64,000 nt of DNA from Planctomycetaceae bacterium (lineage in GTDB: Bacteria > Planctomycetota > Planctomycetia > Pirellulales > Thermoguttaceae): assembly GCA_012719125.1 (NCBI GenBank), contig JAAYAY010000117.1, positions 1 to 64,000 of the forward strand. Reading direction: 5' to 3'. The notes under the pieces were generated by a model that was not told the origin of the DNA, searched no databases, and was given only the letters and a program-made list of their open reading frames with translations. Below, piece after piece: positions 35,540-43,905 of the stretch (positions are counted from its first letter, which is position 1; each line of letters starts with the position of its first letter). A program made the position numbers and the translations under genes.

Positions 35540-38359
35540 ATGCCAATCAAACGCGTCTTTCTCGGATGGAACCGGCCGGCCCTGATCGCAGCAGCCGATT
35601 ACCTCGTCGAACAGTACCGGGCGCCCGGGGCGCTCGACCTGTCGGGCGTGCTTCTTGCCGTGCCGGGCGGACGGGCCGGGCGACGGCTCGAGGAACTGCT
35701 GCTCGAACGAGCGGAAGACGCCGGTCTCTCTCTGAATCCGCCGACCATGATCACGGTGGGACAACTGCCCGAGAAACTCTACGTTGCCCAGCGGCCGTTT
35801 GCCGATCGGTTGACTCAACAGCTTGCCTGGGTCGAGGCCCTGAAACGGACCGAAGATCGATGCGTCCGGCAGTTGGTCGTCGAATTGCCGGCGGAGGGCG
35901 ATCTGGCAGGTCGGCTGGCCCTGGGGGAGATGCTTGCCCGGCTCCATTGTGAGTTGGCGGGCGACGCTCTCGACTTCGAGCAGGTCGCCGAGTGCGGCGC
36001 GAAGCTGGAGAGCTTTCCGGAGCAGGCACGGTGGCAGGCCTTGTCGGTCGTTCAGCAGAACTATCTCGGCATTCTCGATTCGCTGGAACTGTGGGATTTG
36101 CAGACCGCCCGGTTGTTCGCGATCAAGTACCGCGAGTGCCATACGGAAGACGACGTGATCCTGGTGGGGACGGCCGACCTGAACCGGGCACAGCGTCAGA
36201 TCCTCGATCTGGTGGCCGATCGGGTGACTTCGCTGATTCTCGCTCCGGAATCGATCGCCGATCGATTCGACTCGCACGGTTGTCTGACCGTGCCCGCCTG
36301 GCAGGACGCGACCCTCGATCTCCGCGACGAGCAGATCGAGATCGTCGACGGACCGGCCGAACAGGCGGTGGCCGTCGCCCGGGCCATGGCCGATCTGGAC
36401 GGTCGTTTCTCGGCCGACGAGATTTCTGTGGGCGTTCCGTCGGAGCCGCTGATTCCGTACATCGAGCAGCAGTTTGAACGATGCGGCGTGGCGGCACGCT
36501 ACGGGGCGGGCCGCCCGATCAGCCGGGCGGCTCCCTATCGCCTGCTCGCCGCCGTCGCGGATTATCTCGAAACGGCATCGTTCGCCAGCCTCGCGGCCCT
36601 CCTTCGGCATCCGGCGATCGAAGCCTGGCTTGCCGCCGAGGGAGCCGCCGGCGATTGGCTGAGTGAGTTGGACAACTATCGGGCAAGTCACCTTCCTTCG
36701 ATCTTCAGCGACCACTGGCAAGGAAAGCCCGAGGAGTCCGGCCTTTTGAAATCCGTCTGCGAAGAACTCGACAGGCTTCTGGAAGAGACCCTGGGGGGTA
36801 GTCGCCGCTCGGGCCCCCGGCGCCGGCTCAGCCAATGGGGCCAGCCTGTTCTGGTTCTCCTGGTGAAGGTATACGGACGTGAATCGCTACGTCGCAACGA
36901 AGAACCCGATCGCACCCAGTGGATGGTCTGTGAGAAGATCTTCGACGTGCTCGCCGCCAATCTGGCGCTTCAACGCTACGAGGCGCTCGATCCCGAGCTC
37001 GACGCGGCCGAGGCGTTGCGTCTGGTGCTCCGCCAACTGGACGGAGAAACGATCGCACCGCCGGCCGACCCGGACGCCGTGGAGTTGCTGGGGTGGCTGG
37101 AATTGCCGCTGGACGACGCCCCGGCTTTGATCGTCTGCGGGATGAACGACCAGACGATTCCCGATTCGCTCAATGCGGACCTGTTCCTGCCCGATCACAT
37201 CCGCCGCCAACTGGGAATTGAAGACAACGACCGGCGTTATGCGCGCGATCTCTATGCGTTATCGGTCCTGGCCGCCTCTCGTCCCGATCTGAAGCTGATT
37301 GCGGCCAGAACGAGCCCGGAAGGGAATCCGCTCACGCCGAGCCGGCTGTTCTTTGCCTGCGACGACGAAACGGTCGCCCGCCGCGTTCTGTCGTACTTTG
37401 ACGACGGCGGTTCGAGTGGGCCGCCGGCAATCGTGCAGGGATCGCTCCAGCCGGGCCGGAGGAGAACTTTGCTCGAGCCGCCTCGTCCCGAACCGCTCGA
37501 TGAGCCGGTCCGCTCCATGCGCGTGACCGAGTTTCGCGACTACCTGGCCTGCCCCTACCGCTACTACCTGAAGCATCGCCTTCGATTGTCCGCATTGTCC
37601 GATTGGGGCGAAGAACTGGACGCGGCCGGTTTCGGTTCGCTGGCTCATGAGGTGCTCGGCGATTTCGGCAGCAGCGAAGTGGCCGGCAGCATGCACAACG
37701 ACGAGATTGCGGTGTTTCTGAGCGATTCGCTCGACCGCCATGCAAGGGCGTTCTACGGCAACGACCCGCTGCCTGCCGTTCGCATCCAGATCGAACAGTT
37801 GCGGTGGCGGCTCATGCACTTTGCGCGGTGGCAGGCCGAGTGGGCGAGCCAGGGCTGGCGGATCGAGGCGGTCGAGCAGGACTTGCAGGGGACGTCGCTG
37901 TTGGTGGACGGTCTGCCCCTCGATCTTCACGGCCGGATCGATCGGATCGATGTCAACGAGGCGACCGGCGAGCGGGTGATCTTCGACAATAAGACCTCCG
38001 ACACGGCGAAGAAGCCCGAGCAGACGCATCTCAAGGCCGGCGAGTGGATCGATCTTCAACTGCCCCTTTATCGTCACATGGCCTATGCGTCGGAAGGAGA
38101 GGGATCGATCCGCGTGGGCTATATCGTGTTGCCCAAGGATACGACCAGGATCGGCCCCTTATTTGCTCCCTGGACAGAGGGAGACTTCAGCGAGGCGGAT
38201 CGGGTTGCCGAGAACGTGGTCCGCAGGATTCGCTCGGGCGAGTTCTGGCCCCCTGCCCTGCCGCCGCCGGCCTTCTCGGAAGAGTTTGCGGCCATCTGCC
38301 AGGACGGCCAGTTCGGCGCCCTGGCCGACGCGCTGCGCGAGGAAGGGGGCGAGGCATGA
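35540..38359 (+). CDS. addB: AddB-like protein: degenerate helicase with C-terminal PD-(D/E)XK nuclease
   Basis: A 939-residue protein paired with the AddA-like helicase that follows. The N-terminal part has a helicase-like arrangement but the Walker A position reads AVPGGRAGRRLEE, so it is probably not an active ATPase, as in AddB/RexB family proteins. The C-terminal RecB-family nuclease has GSLAHEVLGDFG, the catalytic-type GRIDRIDVNEATGE, IFDNKTS and QLPLYRHM motifs (about 690-870). The cysteine cluster that holds a 4Fe-4S centre in Bacillus AddB is absent. The stop overlaps the next start by ATGA. Inferred role: one subunit of the double-strand end resection complex acting in recombinational repair and foreign-DNA degradation. 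Confidence 0.75.
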   Translation: MPIKRVFLGWNRPALIAAADYLVEQYRAPGALDLSGVLLAVPGGRAGRRLEELLLERAEDAGLSLNPPTMITVGQLPEKLYVAQRPFADRLTQQLAWVEALKRTEDRCVRQLVVELPAEGDLAGRLALGEMLARLHCELAGDALDFEQVAECGAKLESFPEQARWQALSVVQQNYLGILDSLELWDLQTARLFAIKYRECHTEDDVILVGTADLNRAQRQILDLVADRVTSLILAPESIADRFDSHGCLTVPAWQDATLDLRDEQIEIVDGPAEQAVAVARAMADLDGRFSADEISVGVPSEPLIPYIEQQFERCGVAARYGAGRPISRAAPYRLLAAVADYLETASFASLAALLRHPAIEAWLAAEGAAGDWLSELDNYRASHLPSIFSDHWQGKPEESGLLKSVCEELDRLLEETLGGSRRSGPRRRLSQWGQPVLVLLVKVYGRESLRRNEEPDRTQWMVCEKIFDVLAANLALQRYEALDPELDAAEALRLVLRQLDGETIAPPADPDAVELLGWLELPLDDAPALIVCGMNDQTIPDSLNADLFLPDHIRRQLGIEDNDRRYARDLYALSVLAASRPDLKLIAARTSPEGNPLTPSRLFFACDDETVARRVLSYFDDGGSSGPPAIVQGSLQPGRRRTLLEPPRPEPLDEPVRSMRVTEFRDYLACPYRYYLKHRLRLSALSDWGEELDAAGFGSLAHEVLGDFGSSEVAGSMHNDEIAVFLSDSLDRHARAFYGNDPLPAVRIQIEQLRWRLMHFARWQAEWASQGWRIEAVEQDLQGTSLLVDGLPLDLHGRIDRIDVNEATGERVIFDNKTSDTAKKPEQTHLKAGEWIDLQLPLYRHMAYASEGEGSIRVGYIVLPKDTTRIGPLFAPWTEGDFSEADRVAENVVRRIRSGEFWPPALPPPAFSEEFAAICQDGQFGALADALREEGGEA

Positions 38360-41300
38360 GTGCCGATCGCTTTCCCAACGTCGTGGTCCGGGCCTCGGCC
38401 GGGACGGGCAAGACCTTCCAGCTCAGCAATCGCTACATCGCCCTGGCGGCCGACGCTGTCTCGGCCGACACGATCCTGGCGACCACATTCACCCGGAAGG
38501 CGGCCGGCGAGATTCTCGATCGGGTGCTGTTCCGGCTGGCCGAGGCCGCTGCCGATCCGGCCAAACTGGCCGCCCTGGGGCGGAACATCGACGACGGCGC
38601 GTTCGATCGGACGCGGTGCCTGGAGGTGTTGCGGCGACTCGTTCGCCAGGTGCACCGGCTCCGCGTATCGACGCTGGACAGTTTCTTCATTCAGGTCGCC
38701 CAGAGTTTCGCCCTGGAACTCGGCTTGCCGCCCGGGTGGCAGATCGTCGAAGAGATCGACGATACGAGGCTCCGCACCGAGGCCATTCGTGCGGTTCTGC
38801 AGAACCAGAAGACCGACGACGTCGTCCGGCTCATGCACTTGCTGAGCAAGGGTGAGGCGGCGCGGGGCGTGGCCGAGCAGATCGGTACATTGGTGAACGA
38901 CTTGTACGGGTTCTACACGGAAGCCCCGGCCGAGGCCTGGTCGGCATTGCCGCGCCGCAAGACGCTCAAGCCGGAGGAATATCAAGACGCCGTGCTGACC
39001 CTCGAAGCGGTTCCGTTGGCCGACAAGCGAATGGAAAAGGCCAGGGCGGGCGACCTGGCAAACGCATTGGCCGAGAACTGGGATGAATTCCTCGGCAAGG
39101 GGCTGGCCGCCAAGATTCTGGCCGGGGAGCGGAAGTATTACACCAAGGATCTGCCCGACGACCTGGTGGGCGCCTACGTGCCGTTGCTGGAGCATGCCCA
39201 GGGGCAGATCGTCAACCGGATCGCCGACCAGACGGAGGCCACCCACGGTCTGCTGGCCCGGTTCGACGAAGTCTACCGGCAGATGAAGCTGCGGCGGAGA
39301 AGCCTGCGGTTCGACGACGTCACGCGTCTGCTGGCCGACGCGGTCCGCGAGAGCGACCTGGAGCGGATCGTCTACCGCCTGGACGCCCGGGTGGCCCACT
39401 TGCTGCTGGACGAATTCCAGGATACGTCCCCCGGCCAGTGGCACGTGCTGCGTCCGTTTGCGAAGAAGATTACCGGGGGGGAACGTTTCCAGCGTGCCGG
39501 GCAGTCCTTCTTCTGCGTGGGCGACGTGAAGCAGGCGATCTACGGTTGGCGGGGCGGCGTGGCCGAGATCTTCGAGGCCCTTGAAGAGGAACTGGAGGGC
39601 CTCCGTTTCGACTCCCTGGAGAAGAGCTGGCGATCGAGTCCGCCGGTGATCGAGACGGTCAACCGGATCTTCGAGGACTTGGGGGCCAACGAGGTCCTCG
39701 CTCGCTATCGCGATGCCGCCGCGCATTGGCAGAAGCGGTTTTTGGAGCATTCGACTGCTCGCACCGAACTGGCCGGCCATTGCCGCCTCAGCGTGGCCCC
39801 GGCCGCCGAAGAGGGAGGCGACCAGAAGACCGCCACCCTGACCTACGCCGCCGATCAGGTGGCCCAACTCGCAGGGGAGATGCCGGACTGTTCGATCGGG
39901 GTTCTGGTACGGACTAATGCGGCGGTGGCGAGGATGATCTACGAGTTGCGGCGCCGCGACGTGGACGCCAGCGAAGAGGGGGGCAATCCGCTGGTCGACT
40001 CCCCGGCCGTGCAACTGCTCATGTCGCTGCTGACCTTGGCCGACCACCCGGGCGACACGGTGGCCCGATTCCACGTGGCGCATTCGCCGCTGGCAGAACC
40101 GGTGGCGATGACGGACCATCGCGACAAGCGGGCCGCCCTGAGGTTCTCTCGCGAGACCCGGCGCCGGCTCATCGACGAAGGCTACGGGCCGGTCCTGCGA
40201 GGTTGGACCGAACGGCTCGCCGCCGACTGCGACCGCCGCGATCTGAACCGCCTGCTTCAACTCGTCGAATTGGCGTACGCCTACGAGTCGGCAGCAACGC
40301 TGCGGGCCGACGAATTCGTCGAATTCGTCGAGAACAAGCGAGTCGAATCGCCCACGGCCGCCAGGGTGCGCGTGATGACGGTTCACCAGGCGAAGGGCCT
40401 GCAGTTCGACGTGTGCGTCCTGCCCGAATTGGACAAGCCGCTGAGAGGCCAGACTCCACAACTTGTGGTGGGGCGTCCGGGACCGGCCCAGCCGATCGAA
40501 CGGATCTGCCGTTATGTGAACAAGGATCAGCAGCCGCTTCTGCCCAGGAAGTTCCAGGAGATGTTTGCCGTCTATGACCGGCAGCAGATCGAAGAGGCGC
40601 TGTGCGTGCTGTACGTCGCCTTGACCCGTCCCGTCCACGCGCTGCACATGATCGTGGCACCGTCGAAAGACAACGAGAAGACTATCCCGGCGACTGCGGC
40701 CGGGCTGCTGCGGGCGGCCCTTGCCGAAGGCGGCCCGGCCGAACCGCTGGCGGTCCTCTACCAGAACGGAAATCCCGCCTGGACCGATCGGCTGCCCCGC
40801 GGCCCCGCCAAACTCCCGGCCGAAGAGGCGACGCCGCTCGTCGTTCGTCTGGCGTCTCGCAAGGGTGCGGCTCGCCGGGGACTGGAAAGCCAGAGCCCTT
40901 CGCAATTGGAGGGCGGCCCCCGCATCGATCTGGCCGAGCGATTGCGGCTCGATCGTTCGGCCTCGATGGACTGGGGCACAGCCATGCATGCCTGCTTCGA
41001 GCAGATCAAGTGGCTCGACGACGGCGTGCCCGACGACGACCTCCTGCGCCGCAAGCTGCAGGCGCTGCAACTGCCGCAGACCGACGTGGGAGCGGTGACG
41101 GCGCGATTCAAGCGTGCCTTGGCAAAGCCCGGCATTCGAGCCGTTCTGAGCCGCTCTGCCTACGAATCGGGGTTCAACCCGCAGGTATGGAACGAACGCA
41201 CGTTCGTGGTTCGCCAGGGGGAGACGATTCTCCGCGGCACTTTCGACCGGCTCGTGATTCTGTTCGACGGGGATAAGCCGGTGCGCGCCGAGGTCCTCGA

Positions 41301-41478
41301 CTTCAAGAGCGATTCGCTGGACGCCGGTGATCCGGCGGCGGTGGCGGCGAAGCAGGAACACTATCGGCCGCAGCTCGAGGCGTATCGGTCGGCTGTCAGG
41401 CAGATCTACGGGCTGGGGGAGGATCGGATCACGGCGCGGCTGGTCTTTGTGGAGCCGGGGATCGTTGTCGACGTGTAG
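38356..41478 (+). CDS. addA: AddA-like UvrD-family helicase-nuclease
   Basis: A 1040-residue SF1A helicase with C-terminal RecB-type nuclease. Walker A with Lys19 (ASAGTGKTFQLS); TTFTRKAAGEI; Walker B LLLDEFQDTSP (about 350-360); GDVKQAIYGWRGG; MTVHQAKGLQFDVCVLPEL (about 675-695); and LYVALTRPVHALHMIV. The nuclease domain has WGTAMHACFEQ, RGTFDRLVI and EVLDFKSDS (about 978-986) followed by a Gln-x-x-x-Tyr (RPQLEAYRSAV) motif. The ATG at 38356 overlaps the preceding stop; the longer open frame upstream (to 38044) is a shadow. It would act with the preceding protein on DNA double-strand ends. Confidence 0.88.
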   Translation: MSADRFPNVVVRASAGTGKTFQLSNRYIALAADAVSADTILATTFTRKAAGEILDRVLFRLAEAAADPAKLAALGRNIDDGAFDRTRCLEVLRRLVRQVHRLRVSTLDSFFIQVAQSFALELGLPPGWQIVEEIDDTRLRTEAIRAVLQNQKTDDVVRLMHLLSKGEAARGVAEQIGTLVNDLYGFYTEAPAEAWSALPRRKTLKPEEYQDAVLTLEAVPLADKRMEKARAGDLANALAENWDEFLGKGLAAKILAGERKYYTKDLPDDLVGAYVPLLEHAQGQIVNRIADQTEATHGLLARFDEVYRQMKLRRRSLRFDDVTRLLADAVRESDLERIVYRLDARVAHLLLDEFQDTSPGQWHVLRPFAKKITGGERFQRAGQSFFCVGDVKQAIYGWRGGVAEIFEALEEELEGLRFDSLEKSWRSSPPVIETVNRIFEDLGANEVLARYRDAAAHWQKRFLEHSTARTELAGHCRLSVAPAAEEGGDQKTATLTYAADQVAQLAGEMPDCSIGVLVRTNAAVARMIYELRRRDVDASEEGGNPLVDSPAVQLLMSLLTLADHPGDTVARFHVAHSPLAEPVAMTDHRDKRAALRFSRETRRRLIDEGYGPVLRGWTERLAADCDRRDLNRLLQLVELAYAYESAATLRADEFVEFVENKRVESPTAARVRVMTVHQAKGLQFDVCVLPELDKPLRGQTPQLVVGRPGPAQPIERICRYVNKDQQPLLPRKFQEMFAVYDRQQIEEALCVLYVALTRPVHALHMIVAPSKDNEKTIPATAAGLLRAALAEGGPAEPLAVLYQNGNPAWTDRLPRGPAKLPAEEATPLVVRLASRKGAARRGLESQSPSQLEGGPRIDLAERLRLDRSASMDWGTAMHACFEQIKWLDDGVPDDDLLRRKLQALQLPQTDVGAVTARFKRALAKPGIRAVLSRSAYESGFNPQVWNERTFVVRQGETILRGTFDRLVILFDGDKPVRAEVLDFKSDSLDAGDPAAVAAKQEHYRPQLEAYRSAVRQIYGLGEDRITARLVFVEPGIVVDV

Positions 41479-41564
41479 GACGGCCGTTGCATGGAGCACA
41501 GGGGGCGGGTAGATTGGGCCGCTGTACCTGATTCCTTTCGTCAGCTTTCAGGGAGGATTCCTGC

Positions 41565-43250
41565 ATGGCCGCGTTCACCTGGTTGGACTGGACAGTTCTG
41601 ATCGGCTATTTCGTCGGCATTACCGCGTTCGGGCTCTGGGTGTCGCGCAAGATTGCCTCCAGCGGCGGGTACTTTCTGGGCGATCGGCGGCTGCCGTGGT
41701 GGGTGATGATGGGCCAGGCCTTCGGAACCGGCACCCATGCGGAGAATCCCGTGGCCCAGGCCGGGGCGAGCTTCGACAAGGGTTTTGCCACCATTTGGTA
41801 CCAGTGGAAGAACATGCTCATCACGCCGTTCTACTGGCTGATGGCCCCCTGGTACCGCCGCTGCGAGTGCACGACGGTCGGCGAACTCGTGACCGAGCGA
41901 TACGGCCGCAGCCTGGGGTTCATCTACACGGTCTTCGCATTGTCGTATTTCGTTTTCAGCCAGGGAGCGATGCTCAAGGGAGCGGGCAAGGTGGTCTCGG
42001 TGGCCACGGGGGGAGAAATGATCTCGCCCAACGGCGTCGTGGTGACCATGACGGTCGCCTTTCTGCTGTACGGTTTTTTCGGCGGCCTGATCGCGTCGGC
42101 CTACACCGACTTCGTGCAGGGGTTCCTGATTATTTTCATGTCGTTTATGCTGATACCCGCCGGCCTGACCGCCGTGGGGGGGTTCACGGGCATGCGGGAA
42201 AGCCTGGATCCGAGTTTCTTCGAGATCTACAACCGCATGAGCGGCGTCGACGGCTTTACGATCGCCATCCTGACACTCAACGGCCTGGTCGGCATCACGG
42301 CCCAGCCGCACATCCTTTCGATGAACGCCACCGGCCGCAGCGAACGTGCCGGACGTGTCGGGCAGACCTACGGCAACATGGTCAAGCGTTTTTGCACGAT
42401 CGGCTGGGCCTTTACCGGGCTGATTGTCGCGGCCATGGTCCTCCAGCGAGGCGACGCGCTTCCCGACAAGGAAAACGCCTTCGGCTACGCCAGTCTGCAC
42501 CTCCTCGCCCCGGGCCTGACCGGCCTGTTGGTCGCCTGCGTGCTGGCCGCCAACATGTCGACCTGCTCCAATTTCATGGTCAATTCGGGGGCTCTGTTCA
42601 CTCGCAACCTCTACCTGGGCTATTTTCGGCCCGCTGCCGGCGACCGCGAGGTGCTTCTGGTCGGCCGGCTCTCGGGGCTGGCACTCACCATGCTGGGGGT
42701 GCTGTTTGCTCTTTCGGTGGGCCAGGTGCTCGACGCTTTCTTGTTCACCGAGACCTTGCCGGCGTTCTTCGGGATCATGATCCTGGGCGGGTTCCTCTGG
42801 CGGCGAGCCAATCGCTACGGCGCGTGGGCCGGCGTGCTCGTGTCGATGATCGTCTACTACGTGGCCAACTACCAGATGTGGGGAAAACTGCAACTGGTCT
42901 ACAAGTGGGAGCCGGAGCCTTTTGCCTGGTCGATGTTGACGGGCTTTGCCGCGTTCATCGTCTTGAGCCTGGTCACACCGGCTGAACCGAAGGAGCGGAT
43001 CGAGCGATTCTTCGACAACATGCGCCGTTCGACGGACCAGGAGGGTCTGCCCGCGGGCCAGCCCAAGCCGTTGGCCGCCGACCGCGGCCAGGAACTGTTG
43101 CTGGTGGACGTGACGGGCTGGTTCACCGCCGAGCGGTGGCGCAACTTCTTCAGCCGTTACCGCGAGGATCTCATCGGATTCCTCCTGGCCTGGGCCACCG
43201 TGGCCCTGTTGATCGGTCTGGCGTGGGGGCTGATGCAGATCGCCAAGTAG
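41565..43250 (+). CDS. Sodium:solute symporter (SSS family)
   Basis: A 561-residue multi-pass inner-membrane protein of the SSS/solute:sodium symporter family, driven by the sodium gradient. GYFLGDRRLPWWVMMGQAFGTGTHAE near the N-terminus (residues ~38-65), then TVGELVTERYGRSLGFIYTVFA and a helix-rich body; the C-terminus (about 470-525) is a cytoplasmic linker before a final helix. The start has AGGGAGG 8 nt upstream. Substrate unknown; sugars, amino acids and carboxylates are all possible for the family. Confidence 0.85.
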   Translation: MAAFTWLDWTVLIGYFVGITAFGLWVSRKIASSGGYFLGDRRLPWWVMMGQAFGTGTHAENPVAQAGASFDKGFATIWYQWKNMLITPFYWLMAPWYRRCECTTVGELVTERYGRSLGFIYTVFALSYFVFSQGAMLKGAGKVVSVATGGEMISPNGVVVTMTVAFLLYGFFGGLIASAYTDFVQGFLIIFMSFMLIPAGLTAVGGFTGMRESLDPSFFEIYNRMSGVDGFTIAILTLNGLVGITAQPHILSMNATGRSERAGRVGQTYGNMVKRFCTIGWAFTGLIVAAMVLQRGDALPDKENAFGYASLHLLAPGLTGLLVACVLAANMSTCSNFMVNSGALFTRNLYLGYFRPAAGDREVLLVGRLSGLALTMLGVLFALSVGQVLDAFLFTETLPAFFGIMILGGFLWRRANRYGAWAGVLVSMIVYYVANYQMWGKLQLVYKWEPEPFAWSMLTGFAAFIVLSLVTPAEPKERIERFFDNMRRSTDQEGLPAGQPKPLAADRGQELLLVDVTGWFTAERWRNFFSRYREDLIGFLLAWATVALLIGLAWGLMQIAK

Positions 43251-43286
43251 TGCAACCACTTGTAGCGCGTAGCACCGCACGCCAAC

Positions 43287-43901
43287 TCAATAGATGCACT
43301 CGGCAGTGACTTTGTAGGTGACGCTACGTGTTCCGCAGCGGGAACACGGCAACTTCACGCGGCGGAAACCTGGTCTCATGGGGCTAACTGCCCGTCGACT
43401 ACCGCATTTTGGACAGCACCGCCCTCTGTCCAACTTCCGAGCGCGACTGGCGTAGCGCATTCGAACCCACGCGTGCAGACATGCCTCCATTGGGAGGATG
43501 GCAAAGCACGTCACTGTCAACGCTACAAAGAACCCATGCAAGAAACTGGACGACCAAATACCGTAGAACACGCCACTTGCGAATCCAACCACGGCTGCGG
43601 ACGCAAAGCCCGAACAGCCGGAGAGGGAACCAAGCTTGCGGACTCCGTAATGTTGACCGCATGCTGTGCAGATGCGGCTGGTGTGCCAGAACAAACGTCC
43701 CTGAATTGTCGCAGACCATAGTGTGTATCCGTTCTCCGCCAGAGTGTCACTGAGGTGCTGAAGAAACACGATACGATCGTCATCGGAGAGCCCAGGAGAG
43801 CCAATCGGATCATCGAGATAGACAGCCAATGCGCTCTCATCGCTAATCTCTGGAGTCCTGTGACCACAGTTCGCACAACGGCCCTGGTACATCCTGTGCA
43901 T
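43287..43901 (-). CDS. Zinc-ribbon membrane protein of unknown function
   Basis: A 204-residue protein with no family I can name. It contains C-x-x-C pairs GRCANCG (N-terminal), ICTACG (about 72-76) and, near the C-terminus, CCPKCG and CSRCG: two split zinc ribbons flanking two hydrophobic helices (about 92-105 and 113-135). The ATG at 43901 is chosen because AGGAG lies 7 nt upstream, inside the end of the preceding gene; the stop of that gene (43906-43908) is 4 nt before the ATG, so the two are coupled. The topology suggests both zinc modules are on the same side of the membrane. Confidence 0.6.
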   Translation of the reverse strand: MHRMYQGRCANCGHRTPEISDESALAVYLDDPIGSPGLSDDDRIVFLQHLSDTLAENGYTLWSATIQGRLFWHTSRICTACGQHYGVRKLGSLSGCSGFASAAVVGFASGVFYGIWSSSFLHGFFVALTVTCFAILPMEACLHAWVRMRYASRARKLDRGRCCPKCGSRRAVSPMRPGFRRVKLPCSRCGTRSVTYKVTAECIY

Positions 43902-43905
43902 GATC

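Noticed and set aside
34514-36835. A 773-codon minus-strand frame spanning the histidine kinase and the AddB gene
   Set aside because: Shadow of two well-supported plus-strand genes; no RBS and no domain.
38119-41499. A 1126-codon open frame on the minus strand antisense to the AddA gene
   Set aside because: It is a shadow of the high-GC codon usage of the plus-strand helicase; the translation lacks domains and it fully overlaps a gene with clear motifs.
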